Shown one piece after another: positions 7,660-16,982 of a stretch of DNA of 52,155 nt; position 1 is the stretch's first letter; each line of letters begins with the position of its first letter. This DNA comes from Clostridia bacterium (GTDB lineage Bacteria; Bacillota; Clostridia; Oscillospirales; CAG-382), in assembly GCA_017560085.1 (NCBI GenBank), contig JAFYPA010000126.1, positions 1-52,155 on the forward strand, given 5' to 3'. The translations under genes and the position numbers were made by a program. The notes below the pieces were generated by a model. That model was not told the DNA's origin. It saw only the letters and a list, made by a program, of their open reading frames with translations, and ran no database searches.

Positions 7660-10600
7660 ATGAAAAAACGGATTCTGACATCAGTACTCTCATTTTTGAT
7701 GCTGATGACCTGCTTTTCCTTTACGGCATCCGTATCAACCGTGGCTGCGGCTGATACTGTGGTGTATGTAAACGGCGAGGCGGAAACAAACGGTGACGGT
7801 ACAAAGGACAGTCCCTACAACACTCTTCTCGCCGCTGTAAAGGCGTTGCAGAACACGGGCGGTACGGTTATTGTTACGGGCGTAACAGAGCTTACCAACA
7901 ATGCCTTTGTAAACAAAGCGAAGGTAACCGTAACCTCTCTTGAGGGTACAACGGACTACAGAGGCACACTTGATGCCGAATCGGGTCTTGTATCCGGTGC
8001 TTACCTTCTTTGTAAATCAACCTCACCCATCAATTTGTACTCAGGCAGTACAGCCGAGGTTGAATTCAATAACCTTAACATTGTATGGGCGTTCAACTAT
8101 ACCGCAATCAATCTTACGGGAAGAACGCTTACATACGGTGAAAATACAAGATGGTACGAGCAGAAGACAAGAAACGTGGATTTCTACGTTGACGGCTTTT
8201 CCGAAAGCCTTCGTCTTTTCAGCACATCCGCAGACCAGGTACTCACAAAAAACGCTGCCACCTTCAACAGCGGTGCGGGCTCTGCCGTAACAAAGGTTAT
8301 AGCAGGTGAAAGATGCGAATTGACCACATCAGGTTATAACTTTAACATTGACGGCTATGTAAAAGAGCTTCACATAAGCTCCGAAAGTAACAATAGTACA
8401 AGCGGTAAGCTTACCGTTGACGGAGACGTAAAGATTAACCTCGGCTCTACGGGTACTATCGCAAAGCTTACTGTTGCAACGGCAGGCTCGGGTAACACCA
8501 AGGGACTTGCAAACCAGAAGCTCCTTGAGGAAATCAAGGGTGCACTTTCCATTGCCGTAAACCACGGCGGTAAGATCACGACAAACGACATTTCTCTTGC
8601 GTCCACAGATTACAAGGTAAACAAGATGTTTATCGTAAATGGTGCGGAAAATCTCACCGTTAAAAACGGAGCGGGACACGGAAGCTTTGTTGTTGAAACG
8701 GATGCAGACTTCAATGCCGCAGTTATTACAGATGCAAGCGGTAACAGAACAGTTAAGATTCTCAACAACAAGAGCGCAGAATTTGTTCTTACCGAAAGCG
8801 GTACGTATAACGTAACTCTTGAGAGCATCGAGGTTCCCAAGTACACAGTAACCTTCAAGGATTACGACGGCACGGAAAAGGGAACATTTGTTGCCGAAGA
8901 GGACTCCGTAATTACAGACTTCCCCGAGGCTCCCTTCAGAGCGGGCTATGAATTCGTAATGTGGTCTGTTGACGGCAAGAACCCCATTACAAAGGTTTCC
9001 GCAAAGAACGAAACCGCAACCGCAGTTTATAAGGAAGAAACAAGAAAGGTTGTCTTTGTAAACGGTGAAATTGCGGAAGCGGGCGACGGTAAGACTCCCA
9101 CCACTCCCTACAAGGACCTCGGCAAGGCGGCAAACGATGTTGCCGGTGGCGGTGTCATTGTAGTTACGGGTAAGACAGACCTTAACAAGAAGAACTTCGC
9201 AAACACAGAGCCCATACTTCTGACATCCGTATACAACACGGTTGACTACAGAGGCGAGCTTAACAGCGACCTTGCACTTGAGGGAGCATATCTTTTCGTA
9301 GACAGCAACTCCCCCTACACAAACACGGGCGCAAATGACGGACTTATTGAATTTGATAATGTCAATGTTCGTGTAAGAGGTCAGTACGGTGCGCTTAATA
9401 TGGGCGGTCACTCCTATGCCTTCGGAGAGGGCTTTGCGGTGTACGAGCCTACAGAAAACAAGGTAACCTGCGAGACCTTCAGACTTGCAACTACCTTCTC
9501 CATTCGTTCCTACGACATAACCGAAAGCGAAACGGAAGCGGAATCTGCAGTTCTTGACAGCTACATTGACGGTAAGATAAAGCTTTCCAACATATACCTC
9601 GGTACAAGAGGCAAAAAGGTTATCCCCGGCAGAAACATTATTGTAAACGGCAACCTCGGAAGCCTCAGAATCAGTAGCGACCTTAAGAAAACAACTCAGG
9701 GTCAGCTTACCGTAAAGGGTGACATCAAGGTTACAGTCAACGGCTCTGTTGACAACATTGAAGACGTAAAGGTCAGCGGTATGTCCGGTCTTGCAGAATT
9801 CAAGGGTAATCTTTCCGTTATCGTAAACCACGGTGGAACTCTTAAGAATGTAAAGGACGGTGCAATGCCCACAAACGGCAAGTACATTCGTATCAACGGC
9901 AGCGAGGGCGGTAAGATTTCCCACACGGAAAAATCCCTCGAGTATAAGATTGAGCTCGACGAGGGCAGCACATACAACTACGCAACCGTTTCAAACGGTG
10001 AAAGCTCTGTAGGTGTTGTTCTCGGTGACGGAAGCGGTACGTTCAAGCTTACCTCTGCCGGTGAATACACGGTAACCTACGGCACAACATCCATTTACAC
10101 GGTTACATACACAGACAATGTCGGCGGAAACGAAATCGACGACTACTATGTAGAAGCAACAGACACAGAGGGACTCACAATCACCCTCCCCACACTTTCC
10201 AAGACAAACTCCGAAAGATTCCTCGGCTGGGCAACAAGCGAGGATGCCGACACGGCAGAATATCTCGGTGGAGAAAGTGTTACAATTGACGGAAGCGTTG
10301 ACTTCTATGCGGTATGGGAGAACATCCCCACCTTCACGGTAACATTTATGACGGAGGACGGCGAAAAAATCTCCGACTTCACAGCATACGAGGGAGCGGA
10401 TATCGTATTCCCCGAATCCAAGAACTATCACAAATACGGCTACACACTCATCGGCTGGGCTGAGGAAAACAGCACGGACACCTTAACGGTTGTTCCCGCA
10501 AGTGATGTTACACTCTACCCCATCTACAAGGCAAAGAGCGGTGCCGATACGGTTGTATACCTCAACGGCACAAAGGCGGAAAACGGCGACGGTAAGTCAC

Positions 10601-13600
10601 CCGACACCGCATTCAACCACATTCAGAGCGCTATCGATGCGGTTAAGGCAAACGGCGGTAAGGTTGTCGTTACAGGCGTAACCTCCTTCAGAAATTCCAC
10701 CGTTTCTCCCGCAATCGCTCCCACATACAACAATGCGGGCGACATAGTTTTCACCTCCTACGACAGCGAAACGGAAACAGACTACCGTGCAAAGTACGAC
10801 AGCACATCCAAGACATTCGACGGCGGTGCGTATATTTACTACACCAACGGTATCGGTCTCGGTCAGACCGTAATGACAGGTGGCGTGACATTCGAGAACT
10901 GTATTCTTGTAAAGTCCAAGTCCACATACCTTAACTTTGACGGACATCCCGCCACAATCGGCAAGGGCGTATCCGTATATCAGGGCACGGAAACCTTCAC
11001 AGCATCCGCGCTCCAGATGAGAGGTCTCGGTGAGGCCGGCTCTACAAAGTCCAATCCCGACGGTCTTTTCGTAACTCTTAACGGACTTGATGCAGGCTCA
11101 TACAGCTTCACGGTCGGCGGTATCGGTGATGCTACCGTAAAGGGCATTAACCTCACGGTTGACTCCGCTATTCCTCAGGCTGTTTCTCTCGGCGGTAACA
11201 ACGCAACTCTTACCGTTGAGGGCGACATTATCGTAACACTCAATGCGAATATAGACGGTATCGGCACGGACAAGCTTGTTCACAAGAGCGGTAACTTCAC
11301 ACTTCTTCTCAACAACAACGTAGACGAAACCTACGACGGCGCAATCCCCGAGGGCTATGCATTCAGAAGCGTAAAGTGCGAGGACAGCTTTGCTACCCTC
11401 TCCATCGGCGAGGATGCATCCAAGGTTATAGTAACAACAGAGCCTACACAGTATTCTCACGTTGAGCTTTACACAATAGAAAGCGTGCTTGTTGACGTTG
11501 CAAAGCTTTCCGATGACTACACGGCAGAGTTCACGGTGCCCGAGGGCTCATACGTTGTATCCTTCACGGATGCTCCCGCATACTCCATAAGCTTTGACAC
11601 TCAGTGCGACACAAAGAGAGACCGCATCTGGTGTGAGGCTGACGACACAGCTTCCATTCCCGCGGGAGTAAAGAATCTCGGCTACCTCTTCGGAGGCTGG
11701 GAATATGAGGGCACAATCTACAACGAGGGCGACGCCTTCTTGATGCCCGCAGAAAACATCACAATGACCGCAATCTGGACGGTTGCTCCCGAAATCACAC
11801 TTACTCTTGATGCAAACGGCTACGGCGAAAATCCCGATGCTGTAGTAAACTACATTTACGAATTCTCCGACCTTCCCGTTCTCAGTGACGAAAACGCATA
11901 CTTCATCGGCTGGGGCGAAAGCGCTGATTCCGTAAATGCGGTACTCACCTATCAGCTCCTTGAGGACAAGACACTCTATGCAATCTGGAGCGATACTGCA
12001 AGCATCTACACCGTAAATTCAAGATACTCCAAGGCAGACAGCGCATATATGTCCCATGTATTCCTTGAGGGCGACTTTGCAAACAGCGGAAGCTTTACAC
12101 AGACCTTCAACGATGCTCTCGCCTACGCCTCCGTTGTAAACGCATACGGTGTTGAAGCAACAGCTACAGTCGACGGCAATACCGTAACGGTTGAATGGGA
12201 AGCGTCTGACGAGGAATACAGAATTTCGGACAAGAAGCTTCTCTTTACAATAGCTTACAACTGTGCGAAGGACGACATTGCTGAAATTCTTCCCCAGGAC
12301 ATCGTTTATGCACAGGTAAAGCAGACTGCGGGCGATACAGAGGTTCTTACCTCCGTAAATACGGAAAAAGCTGAAATTACGGCATATGGTACATTCTCCG
12401 GTCTTATTACTCTTGACGAGCGTGAGGTCGGTGTTCCCTCCGCCAAGGAAACAATGCTTTATGTTGTTGACTCTGACGGTGATGTAATGGGTACCGCAAA
12501 GCTTGAGTCTGTAGGTGACACAAACGACTTTGCAAGATTCTCCGAAAGACTTCCCACAGGAGAATACACTCTCAGAATAATAAAGGCAGGCTACATCGAG
12601 CGTACGGTTGACGTAAGAATAGATGAGGGTAATCTGGTAATATCCGACACACCTCTCTTCGGCGGTGATATTCCCGACAATTCGGGTCTCGGCGACGGAG
12701 TTATAGACATTGACGACTTTATCAGAATTCTCAGAGGCTTCAGCGAGGCTGTTGCCACAAATCCCGTATACAAGAGAGCTATTGACATAAACGAGGACGG
12801 AGTAATCAACGTGAGTGATCTTTCAATAATCAAACAGAAATTCAGCGGATATATCCCCGAGGATATCACCGTGGTATGCGGTGACGGCGTTTCCGCAGAG
12901 GATGCCGAAAAGGCGGCTGAAATCATAAACGGCAAATACAATATCGGTGCAGAGGTCGGAGAAGCCGACGGTGCCTGCATCATTCTCTCGCTTAACGATG
13001 CTCTCAAGCTTCGCAACTGGGAGCTCAAGGTAACAGGAACAACCGTAAAGATTGACGGCGGAAGCACAGATGCTCTTCTTCACGCGGTAGAGGTGCTGGT
13101 TTCCGTTTCGAAAAAGAACGGAAGCAAGATCTTCGTTCCCGGAAAGCTTGACTACGAATATCCCTACACTCTTGAGGAAGTAACAATTGCAGAAAACGAC
13201 CTTGTTGAATATTCCTTCGTTGTTCCCGCAAACGACGAATATGCGCAGAACGTTCACGGAATCATAAACGATTATCTTATAGAAAATTACGGCTATGTTC
13301 TCCCCGTAAGAGCAGAATCCGCAGGCGAGGATGCAAAGGAAATCCTCATCGGTACAGCATCCGCAATGAGTGCAGACCTTGAGGACGGAGAAAGCACAAT
13401 CTGCGTAAGCGGAAACAAGATTCACCTTGCATACAACGGCGAATACGCTTCCGAAATCACGGCTTACAACTTCATCGAGCGTGCGCTTACACCCTACAAC
13501 GAGAATTATACGGAATCTGTAAGATATCTCACACTTCCCGACAATTGGACATACGACGATAAGGACGAAGTAAGCAGCACATTCCTTCTTATGTCCGATA

Positions 13601-14544
13601 CCCACGTTGAGTCCGACTTCCTTGAAAACGGCAGAGACGTTTACACAATGTGGAAGCCTGACTTCGAGGCACTTATAAGCACATACGGCTACATCAACGA
13701 CAACTTCGATAATCTCGACTTCGCACTCTTCTGCGGTGACTCTCTCAACACAGGTTACGCATATCAGGCAGAGTTCCTTAATGCGGAAAGAGAAAACTAC
13801 TTCCGTACTCTCGAATATCTCGATATCTACAAGAATACAAAGGGCGAAGAGAATATTTCTGAAAAGTTCAACTTCTCAATGGTACCCTCCTTCGTGGAAA
13901 GAAACACAACCTACTATCACCCCGAGCTGGATTCCAGACTCATCTCCATTCAGGGTAACCACGATACCGGCGTTGAGGAATACTACCGTGACTGTGCATT
14001 CACAAACGGAAATACACGCTTCATCTGCTTCTTCGCAAGCTATGTAGGACTTCCCGCTCCCGCAGGTACATACAAGAGTACCGGTAAGATTTCCGATGCG
14101 ACAATCGCATTTATCGAAAACGAGCTTAAGGCTACAAAGGATGACGACAGCATCGAGCATATCATTCTCGTATGTCACTGGTCAATCTCCCACGAAAAGA
14201 ACTTCACATGGCCTATCTACGACGCTTGTCCCGAAAACGGCTACAGCAACAACCGTCAGAGACTTCTCGACCTTGCTGAGGAATACGGCTGTGACTTCTA
14301 CATCAACGGTCACGAGCACAACGCAAACTATCCCACAGGTAAGGCGGGCATTCTCACAGACATCAACATTGCTTCCGCAACAAGCCGTTGGGCAGTGGTA
14401 AAGATTCACAACAGAAAGATTGTATTTGACGTATACTCAACAGCGGTAGCAAACACAAAGACAGGCGATATCACAACTCCCTGCCAGTTCGTAAAGACAG
14501 TTACCGTTGACCTTACACCCAGAGAAATTCTTACAAGAAAGTAA
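7660..14544 (+). CDS. Giant secreted multidomain protein: beta-helix-like and InlB-type repeats, dockerin, metallophosphoesterase
   Basis: 2294 residues from the ATG at 7660 (AAAGGAG upstream). A signal peptide (about 1-30, ending VAAAD) exports it. Three long repeats begin near residues 31, 460 and 961, each with a VVYVNG...GDG...PY opening typical of beta-helix surface proteins. They are separated by five InlB/Listeria-Bacteroides-type repeats with aromatic-Gly-Trp cores (such as FLGWATSED, YLFGGWEYEG). A small carboxypeptidase-regulatory-like domain follows, then a type I dockerin near 1670-1730 with two calcium loops (DGVIDIDDFIRI, DINEDGVINVSDL). After that come a GH20b/GH67N-like segment (about 1735-1960) and a calcineurin-like phosphoesterase (about 1970-2270) with SDTH, CGDS, GNHD, VCHW and GHEH metal motifs. 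There is no LPXTG or C-terminal anchor. The dockerin suggests attachment to a cohesin scaffold. The phosphoesterase substrate is unknown. Confidence 0.88.
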   Translation: MKKRILTSVLSFLMLMTCFSFTASVSTVAAADTVVYVNGEAETNGDGTKDSPYNTLLAAVKALQNTGGTVIVTGVTELTNNAFVNKAKVTVTSLEGTTDYRGTLDAESGLVSGAYLLCKSTSPINLYSGSTAEVEFNNLNIVWAFNYTAINLTGRTLTYGENTRWYEQKTRNVDFYVDGFSESLRLFSTSADQVLTKNAATFNSGAGSAVTKVIAGERCELTTSGYNFNIDGYVKELHISSESNNSTSGKLTVDGDVKINLGSTGTIAKLTVATAGSGNTKGLANQKLLEEIKGALSIAVNHGGKITTNDISLASTDYKVNKMFIVNGAENLTVKNGAGHGSFVVETDADFNAAVITDASGNRTVKILNNKSAEFVLTESGTYNVTLESIEVPKYTVTFKDYDGTEKGTFVAEEDSVITDFPEAPFRAGYEFVMWSVDGKNPITKVSAKNETATAVYKEETRKVVFVNGEIAEAGDGKTPTTPYKDLGKAANDVAGGGVIVVTGKTDLNKKNFANTEPILLTSVYNTVDYRGELNSDLALEGAYLFVDSNSPYTNTGANDGLIEFDNVNVRVRGQYGALNMGGHSYAFGEGFAVYEPTENKVTCETFRLATTFSIRSYDITESETEAESAVLDSYIDGKIKLSNIYLGTRGKKVIPGRNIIVNGNLGSLRISSDLKKTTQGQLTVKGDIKVTVNGSVDNIEDVKVSGMSGLAEFKGNLSVIVNHGGTLKNVKDGAMPTNGKYIRINGSEGGKISHTEKSLEYKIELDEGSTYNYATVSNGESSVGVVLGDGSGTFKLTSAGEYTVTYGTTSIYTVTYTDNVGGNEIDDYYVEATDTEGLTITLPTLSKTNSERFLGWATSEDADTAEYLGGESVTIDGSVDFYAVWENIPTFTVTFMTEDGEKISDFTAYEGADIVFPESKNYHKYGYTLIGWAEENSTDTLTVVPASDVTLYPIYKAKSGADTVVYLNGTKAENGDGKSPDTAFNHIQSAIDAVKANGGKVVVTGVTSFRNSTVSPAIAPTYNNAGDIVFTSYDSETETDYRAKYDSTSKTFDGGAYIYYTNGIGLGQTVMTGGVTFENCILVKSKSTYLNFDGHPATIGKGVSVYQGTETFTASALQMRGLGEAGSTKSNPDGLFVTLNGLDAGSYSFTVGGIGDATVKGINLTVDSAIPQAVSLGGNNATLTVEGDIIVTLNANIDGIGTDKLVHKSGNFTLLLNNNVDETYDGAIPEGYAFRSVKCEDSFATLSIGEDASKVIVTTEPTQYSHVELYTIESVLVDVAKLSDDYTAEFTVPEGSYVVSFTDAPAYSISFDTQCDTKRDRIWCEADDTASIPAGVKNLGYLFGGWEYEGTIYNEGDAFLMPAENITMTAIWTVAPEITLTLDANGYGENPDAVVNYIYEFSDLPVLSDENAYFIGWGESADSVNAVLTYQLLEDKTLYAIWSDTASIYTVNSRYSKADSAYMSHVFLEGDFANSGSFTQTFNDALAYASVVNAYGVEATATVDGNTVTVEWEASDEEYRISDKKLLFTIAYNCAKDDIAEILPQDIVYAQVKQTAGDTEVLTSVNTEKAEITAYGTFSGLITLDEREVGVPSAKETMLYVVDSDGDVMGTAKLESVGDTNDFARFSERLPTGEYTLRIIKAGYIERTVDVRIDEGNLVISDTPLFGGDIPDNSGLGDGVIDIDDFIRILRGFSEAVATNPVYKRAIDINEDGVINVSDLSIIKQKFSGYIPEDITVVCGDGVSAEDAEKAAEIINGKYNIGAEVGEADGACIILSLNDALKLRNWELKVTGTTVKIDGGSTDALLHAVEVLVSVSKKNGSKIFVPGKLDYEYPYTLEEVTIAENDLVEYSFVVPANDEYAQNVHGIINDYLIENYGYVLPVRAESAGEDAKEILIGTASAMSADLEDGESTICVSGNKIHLAYNGEYASEITAYNFIERALTPYNENYTESVRYLTLPDNWTYDDKDEVSSTFLLMSDTHVESDFLENGRDVYTMWKPDFEALISTYGYINDNFDNLDFALFCGDSLNTGYAYQAEFLNAERENYFRTLEYLDIYKNTKGEENISEKFNFSMVPSFVERNTTYYHPELDSRLISIQGNHDTGVEEYYRDCAFTNGNTRFICFFASYVGLPAPAGTYKSTGKISDATIAFIENELKATKDDDSIEHIILVCHWSISHEKNFTWPIYDACPENGYSNNRQRLLDLAEEYGCDFYINGHEHNANYPTGKAGILTDINIASATSRWAVVKIHNRKIVFDVYSTAVANTKTGDITTPCQFVKTVTVDLTPREILTRK

Positions 14545-14564
14545 GACAACCCAATAAAAGCATA

Positions 14565-14600
14565 AGCCTCCCGACACAAATCGGGGGGCTTTTTCTTGCA
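14565..14600 (+). terminator. Terminator of the giant secreted-protein gene
   Basis: AGCCTCCCGA (14565-14574) pairs with TCGGGGGGCT (14581-14590) apart from one G-T pair, followed by TTTTCTT. Confidence 0.85.
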
Positions 14601-14617
14601 AAAAATTGCTTGCTGTA

Positions 14618-14644
14618 TAAAAAGCTCCCGAATAAATCGGGAGC
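14618..14644 (-). terminator. Terminator of the alpha/alpha-barrel gene
   Basis: Perfect 8-bp arms GCTCCCGA (14624-14631) and TCGGGAGC (14637-14644), followed on the minus strand by TTTTTATA. It lies 15 bases past the stop codon. Confidence 0.85.
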
Positions 14645-14658
14645 CTCGTTGGGTAACA

Positions 14659-16344
14659 TTATATAATCATAAGCTCTACGGAGCCGTTTTCGTCGGGGGT
14701 GATTGTGTATTCGCACGCCTCGAAGCCACCTGTCAGGAAGAAGATTTCCTCCTTTGCTTTAACCTCGCCGCACAAAAGCTTCATTTCTCCGCTTATGAGG
14801 GGAAGGATGAATTCCGTGCCGTGGGCGTTTTCTGCCTTTATACGCATACCGTCCGCGGAAAGAGTATAGGTAAATACCCGCTCGGAATCTCCCTCCATCC
14901 GCTTGAAGGAATTATTGCAAAGACCCGTGGAGACCTTTACACAAGCCTTGCCGTTTTCCTCGGATGCCGTCATTTCGGGTGTGCGGAAGCAGGCGGTGGT
15001 ATAGAGCGTGTCGCCCTGCTTTTTCACAAGACACGGAGTCAGCGGACGGTGATTTGAATATCTCGGAAGCTGCATATTGTGTGCCTCGATAAGAGTATAC
15101 TCTGTAACGGAGGCGGCAATCATAGGTCCCTCTCCGTATTTCCACAGCAAGGAGAGTGTACCTCCGCAGACGTGACCGCCCACTCTTGCGTTGGAGTCGT
15201 TGCCCGTAACCGTCGCACGGTAAGAGCCGATTGCGAGCTTATATGTATTGATTTCGGGATAGTACGCAAGAGAAGAAGCCGTATCGCAAGGCAGGTCTAC
15301 CCTCTCCGTCGGCATATTTTCCGAGTGCTCAAGGGCAAAGGCAATTGCGTTTGCGTGCTCGAAGGTATGGTGAGTGCAGGGCTGCTCGCCGTGCTTATGA
15401 TAGTGAGGTCCTCCGTGTAAAAGTCCTGCGTGAGTACACTTTTCCACAAGCTCGGTATTTCTGCGAGCCGCCTCCGCAAATACGGGATTTCTGTCCGAAA
15501 GAAGTGTATACGCCGAAGCACAGCCGTCGGAGGTTCTCGAGCCCCAGTAGGTCCATTTGTAGTTTCTTGTGCCGAAGCTGTTATCCCACGCTCCGTCGGG
15601 AAGCATAAAGTCGAGCTGACGAAGAAGTATATCCGAAAGCCTTTCGAGAAGCTTTTCATCCTTTATTATATAAGCATACTTTACAAGCGAGGGAAGTGAC
15701 TCCTCCATATTGTAGCCGATATCAACTGCAACACAGCCCAGCGGTGAAACCTCGTCACGGGGCTTGCCTTCACCGTAAAGGAATCCGTTTTCCGTTATGC
15801 GTGCCATAACGTACTCTGCAAGGTGCTTGCCCTGAGCAAGGTAGTCCTCTCTTCCGAAATAATTTCCGAGAAGAGTGAGAGCCGCACAGTTTGTTGCGGG
15901 ATAGTTTATATTCGTAACCATATGCTCTGTCATATTTTCATACAGCCACTCGCCCATCGCACGAAGTCGCTTTTCCCATTTCGTGCGGGTATCCGTATCA
16001 AGCAGATGTCCTCCCACGGTAAGGGCTTCACAGATCGCCGTTGCGGAAAATACCGTTATGCCCTTCCATTGGCTCTGACCGTCGTTGAGCACCGCACCGT
16101 CATCGCACACGAAGTTTTGCCCGAAGTCAAATACAGCCTTTGCGGCGTTTATATATTTTTCCTCGCCCGTATGCTTTGCCATAACGAGGAATGGATACAC
16201 CGCATCAGAGGCTCTGCCGTGAAGAATATGACAGGCACGGCAATGGAATCCGCCGTAGAGAGTAGGGTCGCCCTTGTCCTTGAACTGAAGGTCTATGAGG
16301 GCGTCGCACCATTTTTTCAGCAGGTTGAAGTATGTTTTTTTCAT
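14659..16344 (-). CDS. Putative alpha/alpha-barrel carbohydrate-active protein
   Basis: 561 residues, no signal peptide. The first 340 residues look like an (alpha/alpha)6-type barrel, with repeated helix pairs and aromatic loops (YPFLVMAKHTGEEKYINAA, NYFGREDYLAQGKHLAEYV, YKWTYWGSRTSDG, CTHHTFEHANAIAFALE). The last 200 residues are beta-rich. This layout is shared by heparinase-like lyases and several hydrolase families, but no signature fixes the family or catalytic residues. It follows DUF1622 by 24 bp on the same strand. Ribosome site AAGGT; terminator at 14618-14644. Confidence 0.5.
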   Translation of the reverse strand: MKKTYFNLLKKWCDALIDLQFKDKGDPTLYGGFHCRACHILHGRASDAVYPFLVMAKHTGEEKYINAAKAVFDFGQNFVCDDGAVLNDGQSQWKGITVFSATAICEALTVGGHLLDTDTRTKWEKRLRAMGEWLYENMTEHMVTNINYPATNCAALTLLGNYFGREDYLAQGKHLAEYVMARITENGFLYGEGKPRDEVSPLGCVAVDIGYNMEESLPSLVKYAYIIKDEKLLERLSDILLRQLDFMLPDGAWDNSFGTRNYKWTYWGSRTSDGCASAYTLLSDRNPVFAEAARRNTELVEKCTHAGLLHGGPHYHKHGEQPCTHHTFEHANAIAFALEHSENMPTERVDLPCDTASSLAYYPEINTYKLAIGSYRATVTGNDSNARVGGHVCGGTLSLLWKYGEGPMIAASVTEYTLIEAHNMQLPRYSNHRPLTPCLVKKQGDTLYTTACFRTPEMTASEENGKACVKVSTGLCNNSFKRMEGDSERVFTYTLSADGMRIKAENAHGTEFILPLISGEMKLLCGEVKAKEEIFFLTGGFEACEYTITPDENGSVELMII

Positions 16345-16368
16345 ATTATATATACCTTAATATTTCGC

Positions 16369-16728
16369 TCAGTGATTGTCGTCCTGCTCGTTATCCGTCT
16401 TTTTCTGCTTGGGACGCTTGATTTCGTAGTGGATAAGAAGGCTCAGGAGCGAACGCAGAAGAATTACCGCACCGAGCATAATAAGCTCGTCCATGGTCTG
16501 AACGATAACCGTTCTTAAAATTTCCGCCGCCATTTTGAATTCAAGACCCATCGCAAGACCGTTTGCAAGGTTGGACTGAATTTCGAAGGTTTCATGCGTA
16601 AAGGCGTTCTTTATATATTTCCAGAAGCCGATAAGACAGGTGCGGCACACTATAAAAATACCGATGATTTCAAGCACGGAAATCAGATACGGGAGCACAA
16701 GCTCTATAAGATGATGAAGTATATTCAT
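16369..16728 (-). CDS. DUF1622 family membrane protein
   Basis: 119 residues with two hydrophobic segments (about 8-32 and 80-102) and a charged C-terminal tail. The stretch LAMGLEFKMAAEILRTVI followed by ELIMLGAVILLRSLLSLLIH is characteristic of DUF1622. Function unknown. It is first in a two-gene unit with the alpha/alpha-barrel gene and is driven by the promoter at 16779-16807. Confidence 0.8.
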   Translation of the reverse strand: MNILHHLIELVLPYLISVLEIIGIFIVCRTCLIGFWKYIKNAFTHETFEIQSNLANGLAMGLEFKMAAEILRTVIVQTMDELIMLGAVILLRSLLSLLIHYEIKRPKQKKTDNEQDDNH

Positions 16729-16778
16729 TTCGGTTTCCTTTCTTTTACGGAATTTTTTTGAGTTTTTCCTGTACTGAT

Positions 16779-16807
16779 ATTATAAAGCCTTTGAGCCGTT
16801 TTGTCAA
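16779..16807 (-). promoter_or_regulatory. Promoter of the DUF1622 operon
   Basis: On the minus strand, consensus TTGACA (16807-16802) and TATAAT (16784-16779) with a 17-bp spacer. Confidence 0.82.
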
Positions 16808-16867
16808 TATGAATCCCGATAAAGTATAATTCCTTATTTTTACAGCACATAATATGCTCAAACCATA

Positions 16868-16896
16868 TTGACAAACGCGTTTAAAAATGATATAAT
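16868..16896 (+). promoter_or_regulatory. Promoter of the rnf operon
   Basis: A perfect consensus TTGACA (16868-16873) and TATAAT (16891-16896) with a 17-bp spacer. Such a strong promoter fits a major energy complex held in check by a repressor. The start is predicted near 16903, leaving about 80 bases of leader. Confidence 0.9.
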
Positions 16897-16926
16897 GTGA
16901 TGATTGGAAACACAAAATTCACGACA

Positions 16927-16944
16927 TTGTTACAATATTAACAA
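16927..16944. promoter_or_regulatory. Rex-type operator downstream of the rnf promoter
   Basis: TTGTTACAATATTAACAA is an 18-bp near-perfect palindrome. It matches the clostridial Rex consensus TTGTTAANNNNTTAACAA at 13 of its 14 defined positions. It lies about 24-41 bases after the predicted transcription start, where a bound repressor would block elongation. Rex is the NADH/NAD+-sensing repressor; its gene is not in this window. Confidence 0.78.
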
Positions 16945-16982
16945 TCGATACAAAAATTACATTTGAGAAAGGTGAGAATCAT

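Noticed and set aside
8329..9924. 531-codon open frame antisense to the giant secreted-protein gene
   Set aside because: Valine/cysteine-rich shadow without a start signal; the plus-strand frame continues with clear domains.
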